DNA of 35,139 bases from an uncultured Alphaproteobacteria bacterium (GCA_949297665.1 CASFTO010000036.1:1-35139), one strand, 5' to 3'; counted from the first letter of the stretch, positions 1-8,629 are shown. Notes: generated by a model not told the origin, from the sequence alone. Numbers and translations are program-made.

Positions 1-123
1 CGGGCTTGGTGTTATGGAGTGAGTGGTTCGGACGTGCTGTTAAGGTGTGAGTGGTTCGGACGTGCTGTTAAGGTGTGAGTGGTTCGGACGTGCTGTTAAG
101 GTGTGAGTGGTTCGGGCTTGGTG
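1..123. repeat. 28-bp tandem repeat array, truncated by the window edge
   Basis: A unit beginning GAGTGGTTCGG recurs at 21, 49, 77 and 105, an exact 28-bp period. The middle copies are identical. The last copy diverges after 12 bases into CGGGCTTGGTG, and the same 11 bases occur at 1-11, so the array contains variant units and probably extends leftwards out of the window. There is no unique spacer between units, so it is not a CRISPR. It lies just upstream of the small lipoprotein gene. Confidence 0.9.
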
Positions 124-153
124 AAACAGAGCTTTTTTTTATAAGGAGATTGA

Positions 154-360
154 ATGATGAAAAGATTGTTGTTTGTGGTGTTGGTTTTGGGGATTATCGC
201 CGGACTTTCTTCTTGCGGATTGACAAAGGAAGATTTGGGGATGGCTAAGTCTAAACCCGATGAAACTCAAGTTTCTCGTCGTAATCAATTGTTGTTGCCG
301 CCGGATTTTGATGTGCGGCCGGTTATGGCGCAAAATCAAGTTGCAGAAACACAAGAATAA
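154..360 (+). CDS. Small lipoprotein, DUF3035 / BamF-like
   Basis: This 68-residue protein has a basic start, a hydrophobic stretch and a lipobox LSSC with C21 as the predicted lipidated cysteine, so it should be a lipoprotein of the cell envelope. The mature part contains KPDE (about 34-37) and LLPPDFDVRP (about 47-56). This matches the pattern I know for the alphaproteobacterial DUF3035 family, some members of which are described as BamF, an accessory lipoprotein of the outer-membrane beta-barrel assembly machine. AAGGAG at 143-148 supports initiation at ATG 154 or ATG 157. Two M16 peptidase-like genes follow, an order often seen in alphaproteobacteria after lspA; lspA would lie left of the window. 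The protein is short, so the family call rests on the motif and the neighbours. Confidence 0.75.
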   Translation: MMKRLLFVVLVLGIIAGLSSCGLTKEDLGMAKSKPDETQVSRRNQLLLPPDFDVRPVMAQNQVAETQE

Positions 361-459
361 ATCGTGCTTGCGGCGGACTTAATCGGTGTATTCGTAAAAT
401 CTTGAAGGTTGGGTGTCACCGGGGAAAGCTATATATAAATTCAGAGCAGGAGCGGAAAT

Positions 460-1845
460 ATGCGCTTGTTTAGTCTTATACAGGAAAATATCAAATTGTC
501 ACGCTTTACTTTGTTGTCGGTCGGGACGGCGTTGATGCTCACAATTGTCGCTCGCAGTGCGCAGGCTAAATTAATGAACCTTTCGGCTTTTACTCTTGAT
601 AACGGCTTGCAGGTGGCTGTGGTCGAAAATCATAAGGCGCCGGTGGTCTTGCAGCAGGTGCTCTATAAAACCGGCTCGCTCTACGACCCAAAAGGAAAAG
701 GCGGTATCGCTCATCTCTTGGAACATATGATGTTTCGCGGTACAGATAAACTTCCCGGGAAAATGTTTGACAATTTAACGCAAAAATATGGGGCGCAGTC
801 TAACGCTTATACTACTTATGACGAAACCGGTTATTATGAATTTTCCGATATCTCTAAACTCGAATTGATGATGGCTCTTGAAGCCGAACGTATGGCGAAT
901 CTTAAAATGAGTGATGCCGATTTTTTGAAAGAGCGAGGCGTGGTTTTACAAGAACGTAAACAACGTTTTGAATCTAATCCCGTTCCCTTGTTTTATGAAA
1001 CTTTAAATAAAATTTTATGGCAAGATCATCCCTTTGCTTCGTCCGTCGGCGGGTCTGAACCGGAAATATCGGGCTTGAATATTCAAGACGCAACCGATTT
1101 TTATCATGCTTATTATCGCCCCGATAACGCTATCCTTATTCTGGCCGGTAATATTACCAAAGATGAAGCTCGTGTTTTGGCGAAAAAATATTACGGTTCG
1201 GTTCAAAATCCCACACGCTCGTTTAATCGTCCGACGTTTGTTGAACCCAAAAATGTTGATGCGGATATGGTGGTTAAACTGGATGGCGTGCAGAAACCGC
1301 GCTTTGTGCAATATATCCGCTTGGACGGGCAGGTGTTGTCTAAAAAAGATATCGAGGCGCTCGGTTTGTTGACAACTTTTTTAACCGGCGATGATACGGC
1401 TTATGTGTATGATAAACTTGTTTATCGCGATAAAAAATTATTGGGTGTCGAGGTCGGATTTTCCTATTGTTTCGGTGTCGGGGGAACGGTGTCGTTTTAT
1501 GCAGTTCCCGCGCCTGAGTGGCTTAATGATAAAACGCCGGAAACGCAACTTGCAGAAATTAAAAAATTGTTGCGGCAAACTATTGACGATGGCGTTAAGA
1601 CCTTAACTCAACAAGATTTGGATAAAATTAAAAATCGAATGCTTTCCGAGGCTGTCTATATGCAGGAAAATCCTCAGGCCGCAGGGCGATTTGTCGGTTC
1701 TATGCTCATCAATAATTATTCCCCCGAGGAAATTATGAATTATGATGAACGTATTATGGCTGTTACACTTGATGAGGTTTTGCAGGCGTGGAATAAAGTT
1801 AAAAAATCTGAGGCAACGGTCGCAGGTTATTTGGTGGGCAAATAA
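460..1845 (+). CDS. M16 family zinc metallopeptidase, catalytically intact
   Basis: The 461-residue protein has a signal peptide with a long N-region, a hydrophobic core at about 17-31 and a likely cleavage after AQA at 36, so it should be periplasmic. The inverted zinc motif is complete: H85-L-L-E88-H89, with the third ligand most likely E165 in VVLQER, 76 residues after H89 as in mitochondrial processing peptidase. The length fits a single two-domain half of the pitrilysin/insulinase clan. AGGAGCGG upstream supports ATG 460. A second M16-like gene without the motif starts 17 bases after the stop, so the two probably form a heterodimer of active and inactive subunits, as in other M16B pairs. 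Its substrate cannot be read from the sequence; peptide or signal-peptide turnover in the envelope is the usual proposal. Confidence 0.9.
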   Translation: MRLFSLIQENIKLSRFTLLSVGTALMLTIVARSAQAKLMNLSAFTLDNGLQVAVVENHKAPVVLQQVLYKTGSLYDPKGKGGIAHLLEHMMFRGTDKLPGKMFDNLTQKYGAQSNAYTTYDETGYYEFSDISKLELMMALEAERMANLKMSDADFLKERGVVLQERKQRFESNPVPLFYETLNKILWQDHPFASSVGGSEPEISGLNIQDATDFYHAYYRPDNAILILAGNITKDEARVLAKKYYGSVQNPTRSFNRPTFVEPKNVDADMVVKLDGVQKPRFVQYIRLDGQVLSKKDIEALGLLTTFLTGDDTAYVYDKLVYRDKKLLGVEVGFSYCFGVGGTVSFYAVPAPEWLNDKTPETQLAEIKKLLRQTIDDGVKTLTQQDLDKIKNRMLSEAVYMQENPQAAGRFVGSMLINNYSPEEIMNYDERIMAVTLDEVLQAWNKVKKSEATVAGYLVGK

Positions 1846-1862
1846 AATTTTTGGGGTGCATG

Positions 1863-3275
1863 ATGCAAAAAAAATGGAAAATAGGCTTAAGTTGTGCGAT
1901 TGTCTTGTTGGGTGCAGCGGTTGGCTGCGGATTATGGACTGATGCTCATGCGCCGATTGATGCCGAGCGTATTTTAGTAAATTCTAAATTAAACGGACGG
2001 ACTTTTAAAGGCGAAGTTGTGGAAATTTTTGCCGACAATAATTTATTGCACGCTTATTTAATGGAAGAGCATAGCGTGCCGTTGGCCGCAATTTCGTTCG
2101 GATTTGACAGAGCCGGCGCAGCATACGAGCCTAAAGATGGTGTCGCGTTATTGGTGGAAAACGTGTTGATGGACGGCGCAGGTCGTTTCTCTCGTAAGGA
2201 ATTGCGTGAAGTGATGAAAGAAAAGGGGATTAAACTTGCAGTTTCCGCAGAAAATGACCGTTTGACTTTTTCGCTCAGCTTTGTCAAAAAATTTGAAAAA
2301 GAGGCGTTGGAAATCTTAAAAGCCGTTCTCTATGACGCACATTTTGATAAAAATGATATTGAGTTGGCGCGTCGTCAACTCGCTATGCTCAAACAACAGC
2401 AAAAAGAAAGTCCGCAATATCAATTGAACCGTTTGATTGATAGGACTTTTTACGGTAAACATCCATATGCTAAAGAGGGAATTCCCGACGATGCGGTTTT
2501 GGCTAAAGTGTCAGTGCAGGATATGCGAGATTATCTTAAACAGTTTATGGCCAAAGATACTTTGAGCGTCGGTATTGCCGGAGATATGGACGGAGCCGAA
2601 AGCGAAGCCTTTTTGACACAGGCGTTCGCGGGACTTAATGAAAAATCTAAAGGACGGGAATTACCCATGCTTCAACCGGATTGGAATGCGCCTAAAGTTG
2701 CTGAAGTTTCCGATATTTCCGCACAGAGTTTGATTATGCTTAAATCTTTGGGCGTGCCGCGTTTGGATGACGATTTTTATCCGTTGCTTTTGGCGGATTA
2801 TGTTTTCGGCGGGGCGGGGCTCTCGTCGCGGTTGAGTTTGGCTGTTAGGGAAAATGAAGGCTTAACTTATGGTATTTACAGCTTTTTGACGAGCGATGAT
2901 ACCGGTGATTTTTGGCAGATTTATTTTTCTACTACTCCCGATAATACCGCGCGAATTTTTGAGTTGCTTAATCAAGAGTATGAAAAATTTTATCGGGAGG
3001 GGATTTCTCCACACGAACTTGATGTCGCTAAGAGCAGTTTGCTATCCTCTTTTAATCTCCGCTTTTCTTCCGTGGCGGTGATTGCTGATATGTTGGAGCA
3101 GATGCAGGTGCAAAAATTGGGAATTGATTTTTTGAAAAATCGGCAAAATCAAGTTGAAGCGGTTACTCTTGAACAGGTTAATGATGCTATTCGCCGTCGG
3201 CTCCCTAAGACTCTGAAAGATGGTGACGGGGCGCGCGTGTTTGAAATTGTCGGTGCGGCGCGGAAAAATAATTGA
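1863..3275 (+). CDS. M16 family protein lacking the zinc motif (inactive partner)
   Basis: The fold signature of M16 proteins is present: an N-terminal strand-rich half, RREVM-like helices, and the C-terminal GGAGLSSRLSLAVRENEGLTYGIYS segment around residue 320, split here as GGAGLSSRL and AVRENEGLTYGI. Where HxxEH should be, the protein reads ALLVENVLMDGAG, so both histidines are absent and no zinc site is expected. It has an N-terminal hydrophobic signal ending near AHA, so it should be exported. ATG 1863 is chosen because GGGGTG at 1853-1858 lies 4 bases upstream; ATG 1860 and TTG 1851 are alternatives. It is almost contiguous with the intact M16 gene and is best read as its non-catalytic partner. 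Confidence 0.88.
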   Translation: MQKKWKIGLSCAIVLLGAAVGCGLWTDAHAPIDAERILVNSKLNGRTFKGEVVEIFADNNLLHAYLMEEHSVPLAAISFGFDRAGAAYEPKDGVALLVENVLMDGAGRFSRKELREVMKEKGIKLAVSAENDRLTFSLSFVKKFEKEALEILKAVLYDAHFDKNDIELARRQLAMLKQQQKESPQYQLNRLIDRTFYGKHPYAKEGIPDDAVLAKVSVQDMRDYLKQFMAKDTLSVGIAGDMDGAESEAFLTQAFAGLNEKSKGRELPMLQPDWNAPKVAEVSDISAQSLIMLKSLGVPRLDDDFYPLLLADYVFGGAGLSSRLSLAVRENEGLTYGIYSFLTSDDTGDFWQIYFSTTPDNTARIFELLNQEYEKFYREGISPHELDVAKSSLLSSFNLRFSSVAVIADMLEQMQVQKLGIDFLKNRQNQVEAVTLEQVNDAIRRRLPKTLKDGDGARVFEIVGAARKNN

Positions 3276-3474
3276 AAATGTATCTAATTGGTGATATTTG
3301 TTGCTTAATGTCTTGATTTGCGGCTCTTTTATTTTTGTGAAATGCTGCCCTTTTTTTCTTTTTCTAACGATTTTTTAACTCTCTGTGTGGTAATCTAGTT
3401 ACAATGTTGAGGAGTGCTTTGGGGTATCAATGTATCTTTATAACTATTTTTTTGACGCAGGTGTATAAACGATT

Positions 3475-3801
3475 ATGAATACATTAAACGATATTTTTGA
3501 CAGATTGAAAAAGTCCGGATTGCTCATCGTTTTCGGTATACTTTCGGTTTATTTCGCTATTAATGCCGTTAAAGGGGATAGAGGATTTTTCAGGTATCTC
3601 TATCTGAAAGGTAAAGTGGAAGCCGCTCAACAGGAAAAAGCGCGTTATGCGGCTATTAAAAAGGATTTGGAGCATAAAGTCGCTATGCTTTCCGAAAGTT
3701 CGCTTGATTTGGATTATCTTGAGGAACGCGCACGAATCGTGCTTAATATGGTCGGCGATGGTGAATATGTCATCTTGGATAAAGATATTGATAAAAATTA
3801 A
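3475..3801 (+). CDS. ftsB: Septum formation initiator FtsB/DivIC-like protein
   Basis: The 108-residue protein has a short cytoplasmic N-terminus, one transmembrane helix at about 16-31, and a coiled coil from about 45 to 75. It ends in the family signature SLDLDYLEERARIVLNMVGDGE, quoted here as DLDYLEERAR followed by GDGEYVI. This is the bitopic architecture of FtsB/DivIC, which bridges early and late divisome proteins with FtsL and FtsQ. The length is typical. A weak AGGT lies about 12 bases before the ATG. The gene sits upstream of an M23 peptidase and a bactofilin, so this stretch is devoted to cell division and wall morphology. Confidence 0.88.
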   Translation: MNTLNDIFDRLKKSGLLIVFGILSVYFAINAVKGDRGFFRYLYLKGKVEAAQQEKARYAAIKKDLEHKVAMLSESSLDLDYLEERARIVLNMVGDGEYVILDKDIDKN

Positions 3802-3905
3802 AAAGTGTTTGAAAATTAAAAAAAATGTTGCTATAAACGACCGTGATTGCCGGAGATGAGCGTTTATCCCTTTTTCGGTTTGGGTGTAATTTATGGGTGG
3901 TGCAT

Positions 3906-5135
3906 TTGAGATATAAAAGAAAACCTAAAAGACCTAAAGTTCTTAATTTTCAGCCGTCGGAGAGTAAAAACTTCTTTTCCGAAAAGGAGTTTATTATCCG
4001 TTCTAACGGACAAATGAAGGTTTTTAAAATCTCTCCTCGTTTGCAATGGTGCGTCTTCGTTCTTATGATCGTACTCGGTATCTGGGGGGCGCGTTCATAT
4101 CAGATGTATAGCGTTTCAGACAGAATTATCTCGTATCAGGAACGTAAATTGGGCGAAACGCGTAGCGCGTATGTCGATTTGATGAGCGACTTCGTTACCG
4201 TGCATAAAAATATTTCCGCGTTGGTGCAAAATTTCGGGCAGACTTCAAATGCTCAAAAACAAGATGATTTGGATGAATATCTTAAACGCGCAGAGGTTAT
4301 TGAAGAGAAAATTAAACGGATTACCGCTAAAGAAGATTGGATTAATGAACAGGATTTGTCTCAGAAAAGCGCTTTGAAAGATGCTCTTATTCATCGTGAT
4401 GTGGCGATTGAAGAGAAAAAACAGTTAGAAGAAAAAGTGGCTCATTTGCAAGAGATGGTTGCTTCTCTGCAGGCTTTTGAAATGGATATTTTGAAGAAAA
4501 TCGAAAACCTTTCTAATAAAGATATTGATAAAATTAAAAGCACTATTTCTACCGTTAACGGTGAATTGAAAAAAAGAGGAAAATATTATAACCCGCTTGC
4601 TAACTCTAAAAAGAACAGTAAGGGCGGGATTTATGTTCCTGATAATGTCGCTTTAGGTCAAAATCAGGAATTGATGGATCAGGTTAATAAAACGTTTGGG
4701 CTGATTGATGATGCATCTTATTATCAGGAGGCGCTGAAACGTATTCCTCTTGGTAAACCGGTGTGGTCATATTGGCTATCCTCTCCGTTTGGGAAGCGTA
4801 CAGATCCGTTTAATGCTAAAAGCGCAAGACATAAAGGTGTGGATTTGGCATCAAACAAGGGAAATAAAATTAAAACTATGGCCGATGGTAAGGTGATACG
4901 GGCAGGTACCGCTTCCGGTTATGGTAAAATGGTGGAAATTGACCATGGTAACGGTTTCAAAACTAAATATGCGCATATGAACGCTATTTATGTGCAGAAA
5001 GGCGAAGAAGTTGTTTTGGGACAAGCTATCGGCGAGGTGGGTAATACCGGGCGTTCCACAGGGCCACATTTGCATTATGAGGTTTTGTATGACGGTGTTC
5101 ATATGGATCCGATGGTCTTTATTAAGGCGAGATGA
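3906..5135 (+). CDS. M23 (LytM) family peptidoglycan endopeptidase with N-terminal DUF5930-like region
   Basis: The 409-residue protein has a basic N-terminus, then FFSEKEFIIRSNGQMKVFKI, which resembles the DUF5930 start of alphaproteobacterial M23 proteins. One transmembrane helix (about 48-68) and a long coiled coil (about 70-220) follow, then a C-terminal LytM domain with all zinc and catalytic residues: H309-xxx-D313, H357, and H388-L-H390. It should cleave peptide cross-links in the periplasm. No ATG fits the start. TTG 3906 has GGGTGG 5 bases upstream and is preferred. GTG 3897, GTG 3900 and GTG 3843 are in frame, and the last would add 21 residues that look non-homologous. The bactofilin gene follows by 67 bases, a common partnership in which the bactofilin localises the hydrolase. 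Confidence 0.88.
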   Translation: MRYKRKPKRPKVLNFQPSESKNFFSEKEFIIRSNGQMKVFKISPRLQWCVFVLMIVLGIWGARSYQMYSVSDRIISYQERKLGETRSAYVDLMSDFVTVHKNISALVQNFGQTSNAQKQDDLDEYLKRAEVIEEKIKRITAKEDWINEQDLSQKSALKDALIHRDVAIEEKKQLEEKVAHLQEMVASLQAFEMDILKKIENLSNKDIDKIKSTISTVNGELKKRGKYYNPLANSKKNSKGGIYVPDNVALGQNQELMDQVNKTFGLIDDASYYQEALKRIPLGKPVWSYWLSSPFGKRTDPFNAKSARHKGVDLASNKGNKIKTMADGKVIRAGTASGYGKMVEIDHGNGFKTKYAHMNAIYVQKGEEVVLGQAIGEVGNTGRSTGPHLHYEVLYDGVHMDPMVFIKAR

Positions 5136-5202
5136 GGTTTTGAAATATTGAATGATTTTTATGGTAAGTGTATTACCGCTTTTTTAGGGGAGATGTGTTG
5201 TG

Positions 5203-5613
5203 ATGAGGAAATTTAGACGAGTGTTATTTTTGAAGTTGGCTCGTATGATGAGAGGGGAGAAAAATATTGTGCCGTGCATTATTAGTGCGGGGACGCGTAT
5301 TGTCGGAAATATTACCGATGGTGATGTTATTCATATTGACGGCAGATTGGATGGCGATGTGACTTGTCGTGAATTGGTTATCGGAAGTACCGGTGCTGTT
5401 AATGGTAAAATTCAAGCGAAAAGTTTGGAACTTTATGGCGAACTTAACGGTTCGTTGGCGGTCGAAAATCTGTTTATTGCCGGTTCCGCCAGATTTATCG
5501 GTGATTCGGTTTATAAAACCATTGCAATTGAGCCGGGGGCCGTCTTGGAAGGTAAATGCGCCGTTTCTAAAGTGGCGGAAAAAAACGAAACTGATATTGA
5601 GGCGGCGAAGTAG
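5203..5613 (+). CDS. Bactofilin-type cytoskeletal protein
   Basis: This 136-residue protein has a short basic tail, then a bactofilin core. The core starts ISAGTRIVGNITDGDVIHIDGRL, here seen as ISAGTRIVGNI and DGRLDGDV, followed by regularly spaced G-x-[IV]-x-A-x-x-[LV] turns that build a right-handed beta helix. It ends with an acidic C-terminal tail. Bactofilins self-assemble without nucleotide into filaments that position wall enzymes. The upstream neighbour is an M23 endopeptidase, which agrees with the bactofilin-M23 operons known in alphaproteobacteria. AGGGGAG at 5186-5192 serves ATG 5203, or GTG 5200 one codon earlier. A shared bidirectional terminator follows. Confidence 0.88.
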   Translation: MRKFRRVLFLKLARMMRGEKNIVPCIISAGTRIVGNITDGDVIHIDGRLDGDVTCRELVIGSTGAVNGKIQAKSLELYGELNGSLAVENLFIAGSARFIGDSVYKTIAIEPGAVLEGKCAVSKVAEKNETDIEAAK

Positions 5614-5635
5614 TCGTCTTATTGGGGGCGTAAAA

Positions 5636-5668
5636 TAAAAGGCGACAGTTTGAACTGTCGCTTTTTAT
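5636..5668. terminator. Bidirectional intrinsic terminator between convergent genes
   Basis: GCGACAGT at 5642 pairs perfectly with ACTGTCGC ending at 5661 around a TTGA loop. T5 follows on the plus side and an A-rich run precedes it, which gives U-runs on both strands. It separates the bactofilin gene from the convergent minus-strand membrane protein gene. Confidence 0.85.
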
Positions 5669-5684
5669 TTGTTTTGTAACGCTT

Positions 5685-6113
5685 TTATTGGTAGCGTTGC
5701 TTTTCGTTGTTGGGCGGATAATGCGGCGGTGTTTCATCTTTGTCCGGAAATTGCATGAGGAAAAGTCCTAAAACATATAAAAACAAGGCGCCGGATATGG
5801 TTATTCCGTATAAAAAGTTGTTTGCTTTTTCTAACGTGGATATATAGCTGGCATTGGCAATGATTAAACACACAAAACTTAGTGTGTAAGCGATAAAATA
5901 GGTGTTTGCCAGGGGATATCGGCTACGTTTGTTTATTCGGATACCCACTATCATTTCTATCAGCTGCGACAGCAAAATGATGAGTATTTGACCGCTGAAT
6001 TTATCCGCGTAACTTAATGCAATCAAGTTGCCGATGATAATGACGATACTGTAACTCAATAATTTTGCTTCTTGGTGATTCATCCTCCACCAACGGGTTA
6101 TTCTCTTTTTCAT
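5685..6113 (-). CDS. Small membrane protein, four predicted helices, function unknown
   Basis: I do not recognise this 142-residue protein. It opens with a basic, tryptophan-containing segment (KKRITRWWR) and has four hydrophobic stretches at about 19-34, 43-57, 73-88 and 102-118. It ends in a hydrophilic, proline-rich tail (ETPPHYPPNNEKQRYQ). Positive charge sits at the N-terminus and between helices 2 and 3, which suggests a cytoplasmic N-terminus. It is followed by the terminator at 5636-5668 and lies downstream of rlmH on the same strand, 122 bases away, so co-transcription is possible. Nothing in the sequence points to a substrate. Confidence 0.6.
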   Translation of the reverse strand: MKKRITRWWRMNHQEAKLLSYSIVIIIGNLIALSYADKFSGQILIILLSQLIEMIVGIRINKRSRYPLANTYFIAYTLSFVCLIIANASYISTLEKANNFLYGITISGALFLYVLGLFLMQFPDKDETPPHYPPNNEKQRYQ

Positions 6114-6235
6114 AATGATAAAATTTATGAAGGTTAATAATTGGCATAGTTGTATAAATTGTAATCGCTAATTTATTACTTTTTTGAAAAAATGTCAAGC
6201 GCTGCTCTGTTCGATTTTATGCAGGCAGAGGGTGG

Positions 6236-6676
6236 TCAGATACGATGATAGGGGTGATGATTGATGATGGTTTCCGCTCGGTAAATTTGCTCTGTTAATA
6301 CCGCTCGCATCAAAATATGCGGTAAGGTCAATTTGCCAAAAGATAACAATAAATCTGCCTTTTGACGCGTACTGTCCAGATGTCCGTCCGCTCCGCCGAT
6401 TAAAAAACAAATTTCCGAACAGCCTGCTATCATCCAGTTTTCAATAATCTCGGCAAATTCCGGACTGCTCATGTTTTTGCCGCGCTCGTCTAATACGACA
6501 ACCCTCGCATGAGGAACTATGCAGGATTGTAAAAATTTTGCTTCTTCCTCTTGCGTGCTGTTATCTTTCTCTTTAATCGTCAAATTCCATTTCATTCGTT
6601 CGGCATAGCGCTTTATAATCTCTCCTTCCGGTGAATTGTCTTTGCACTTGCCGATGACACCTAAGGTTATTTTCAT
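6236..6676 (-). CDS. rlmH: 23S rRNA (pseudouridine1915-N3)-methyltransferase RlmH
   Basis: The 146-residue protein matches the SPOUT methyltransferase RlmH throughout. It has an N-terminal MKITLGVIGK strand, the LDERGKNMSSPEFAE loop, the SAM-binding FLIGGADG turn, and the C-terminal LPHILMRAVLTEQIYRA segment ending in the hallmark NHHPYHR. RlmH methylates pseudouridine 1915 in helix 69 of 23S rRNA on assembled ribosomes. It is slightly shorter than the usual 155 residues but nothing essential is missing. The upstream gene, a flavoprotein, ends 11 bases before the start, so the two are likely one transcript. RlmH more often sits near rsfS, so this pairing is not the common one. Confidence 0.95.
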   Translation of the reverse strand: MKITLGVIGKCKDNSPEGEIIKRYAERMKWNLTIKEKDNSTQEEEAKFLQSCIVPHARVVVLDERGKNMSSPEFAEIIENWMIAGCSEICFLIGGADGHLDSTRQKADLLLSFGKLTLPHILMRAVLTEQIYRAETIINHHPYHRI

Positions 6677-6687
6677 ATTTTTCTCGC

Positions 6688-7839
6688 TTAATCTATGGAA
6701 GGTGTTTGGTCGGTTATAATTTGTTTGGCGGTGGCGCGTCCGGAGGCTATCGCTTCCACAATCGTGCCACAGTTTCCGGTCATGTCGCCGGCGTAGGCTA
6801 GCTCTTGCGGTATGTCTTCTTGGGGGAAATATGAACCTAACGCCATGATGACTTTGTCATAGCCGCTTAACTTGATGGCGGGGGCGTCTGTGGCTTCCGC
6901 TTTGCCTTGGGCATTAATTCGGTTGCTGATGACGGTTAAGTCGTACTGATTGCCATTAGGGCGAATTTCGGTCACCGAACTCAAAGCACGTATGGTTATT
7001 TTATGCTGTTCTAATGCGGCAAAATCTTTTGCCATTATCCGCATATCTTCTTGGCGGCGCCGGACAAACATTTCAACTTCTTTGGTGCCTTGTTTCTTTA
7101 ATGTTATCGCGCAATCCAACGCTACTTCTCCGCCACCCACGACGGCGACTCTCTCATAACTATAAATTGCAGGTGAGCTTAAGTAGCGCCGATAATCCAA
7201 ACTTTCTTCTTCGCCCGATATGCCTAATGCGCGGCGCTTGGGTTCGCCTAAGGCTATTATCAGCGCATCATATTGACGGCGCAGTGGTTCATAATCGTTT
7301 ATTTCTTGATTGAGGTATACGTTGACGCGCTCGTTTGTTATCAGGCGATTGATTTCTTTTTCCAAAACTTCCGGCGGTAGGCGATAGGGCGGAATTAGTC
7401 TTGCGGCTCCGCCTAATTTGTTATCTTTTTCATAGATGTCCACATTCCAGCCGTTTAGCAAAAATTCGTACAAGGCTCCTAATCCAGCCGGTCCGCCTCC
7501 TACGACGCAGGCGTGTTTGCCATTGCTTGCGGGAAGAACTAATTCCGGTAAGCCGCCTTTTTCCATAATCTTGGCTTGCAGGCAGGGAATTTCTATGGCG
7601 CTGTCAATTCTCTTTCTGATGCAGGACGCCTGACAGAACCTATCCGGACAAACTAAACCACAGGTTTGGGGTAACGGATTGCGTTTGGCAATGTCTGTCG
7701 CAGCAGACTTAAAATCTCCTCCTTTCGCAAATGCGATAAAATCATGTGGCGATACCCCCAAAGGGCAGGCTTTTTCACAAGGTTTGACTTTGCAACCTAA
7801 GCAGCGGTTTAGTTCTTTTTGCAATTCTTCCGGCGTCAT
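6688..7839 (-). CDS. Stand-alone GltD/PreT-like NAD(P)H-dependent Fe-S flavoprotein
   Basis: The 383-residue protein has an N-terminal alpha-helical Fe-S domain: C13LGC16 with C21 and C25, then CGLVCPDRFCQASC around 61-75. This is followed by an FAD site VVGGGPAGLG (about 112-121) with YEKDNKLGGAARLIPPYRLP, a second NAD(P)H site VAVVGGGEVALD, and a C-terminal AGD closing motif (YAGDMTGNCGTIVEAIASGRA). This is the architecture of the glutamate synthase small subunit and of PreT and related reductases. It is shorter than canonical GltD, and no large subunit lies nearby, so the electron acceptor is unknown. GAGGAAC supports the ATG at 7839. It shares a transcript with rlmH and diverges from the solenoid gene at 8015. 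Confidence 0.85.
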   Translation of the reverse strand: MTPEELQKELNRCLGCKVKPCEKACPLGVSPHDFIAFAKGGDFKSAATDIAKRNPLPQTCGLVCPDRFCQASCIRKRIDSAIEIPCLQAKIMEKGGLPELVLPASNGKHACVVGGGPAGLGALYEFLLNGWNVDIYEKDNKLGGAARLIPPYRLPPEVLEKEINRLITNERVNVYLNQEINDYEPLRRQYDALIIALGEPKRRALGISGEEESLDYRRYLSSPAIYSYERVAVVGGGEVALDCAITLKKQGTKEVEMFVRRRQEDMRIMAKDFAALEQHKITIRALSSVTEIRPNGNQYDLTVISNRINAQGKAEATDAPAIKLSGYDKVIMALGSYFPQEDIPQELAYAGDMTGNCGTIVEAIASGRATAKQIITDQTPSID

Positions 7840-7937
7840 TGTTTGTTCCTCTTATAAAGTTCTTTCTCAGTTTAAGGGCTTTGCCTTTGTTCGGCAAGCG
7901 GAAAAAACTCTTGTGGATAAAGCGATACTCTTTTTTG

Positions 7938-7966
7938 TTGACAAAATTGGGACGCAATTTTATAGT
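7938..7966 (+). promoter_or_regulatory. Sigma70-type promoter for the 8015 gene
   Basis: TTGACA at 7938-7943 and TATAGT at 7961-7966 are separated by exactly 17 bases. This predicts transcription from about 7973 and a leader of about 40 bases. A perfect DnaA-box match (TGTGGATAA, 7912-7920) lies just upstream. Confidence 0.75.
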
Positions 7967-8014
7967 ACCGATGTGTTTATTATTTTTATGTCGTTCTTTT
8001 TAATTTTTCTTATT

Positions 8015-8629
8015 ATGGAACTTGGTATCAGAGAAGAGGTTAGACAGCGAGTTGAAAAAATTTTGGCTGTCGGGCAGAAAGAGGAAGTGCTTGTTTATTT
8101 ATCGGATAGTCCGGTGGAACAGCAGATTTTGTTTTTTCCTGAACATAAGGATTGGCTTATGGCTTATTTGAACCGCGGGTACGAATTTTATGAAGCCAAT
8201 GTGGTCTTGTGGATGAGGGTTGCGACGGTCGAACAGCTTCGAAAGTATTTGCAAAACGGAAATTTCTTACCTCAAGATGCGGAAATCGAACTTATTTATC
8301 ATTTGGGTGTGGATGGGGTGAAAACGGTCTATGTGTGTGGACAGGATCTTGGCGAAACAACGAAAATTTTTATGATGACGCAGTTTAATCATTATGAATT
8401 GTTGGCCGTGCTTCCGTATCTGGCGCAGAAAGGATTGAGTGAAATTTGCCAAAAACAATTGTTTGCTAAAAGGCGCTTGGATTTGATTAAAGCGTATGTT
8501 GAAAACGGGGGCGCATTGTTACCTGAATATCAATGCGAGTTGGTTAAACTTGGGGTGCAGGATTTGATTGATGCTTATTTTGTGCGTCATCCAATGTCTC
8601 CGGAAGCGGAAAAGCTTTTGAACAAGTAA
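8015..8629 (+). CDS. Alpha-solenoid protein related to the repeat family downstream, no N-terminal domain
   Basis: I do not recognise this 204-residue protein. It is soluble and almost entirely helical, and falls into degenerate helix-pair units. The clearest unit is near the C-terminus (LDLIKAYVENGGALLPEYQCELVKLGVQD), of which the DLIKAYVEN portion matches the DVIKAYVEK core of the 26-residue repeats in the next two genes. It lacks their G[YF]PFYVY domain. ATG 8015 is chosen over in-frame ATG 7988 because the extra nine residues would be a lone hydrophobic stretch. Neither start has a Shine-Dalgarno, as in the sibling genes. It has its own promoter and terminator, so it is a separate monocistronic unit. 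Confidence 0.65.
   Translation: MELGIREEVRQRVEKILAVGQKEEVLVYLSDSPVEQQILFFPEHKDWLMAYLNRGYEFYEANVVLWMRVATVEQLRKYLQNGNFLPQDAEIELIYHLGVDGVKTVYVCGQDLGETTKIFMMTQFNHYELLAVLPYLAQKGLSEICQKQLFAKRRLDLIKAYVENGGALLPEYQCELVKLGVQDLIDAYFVRHPMSPEAEKLLNK

Noticed and set aside
1..123. CRISPR array with 28-bp repeats
   Set aside because: The repeats abut one another without spacers.
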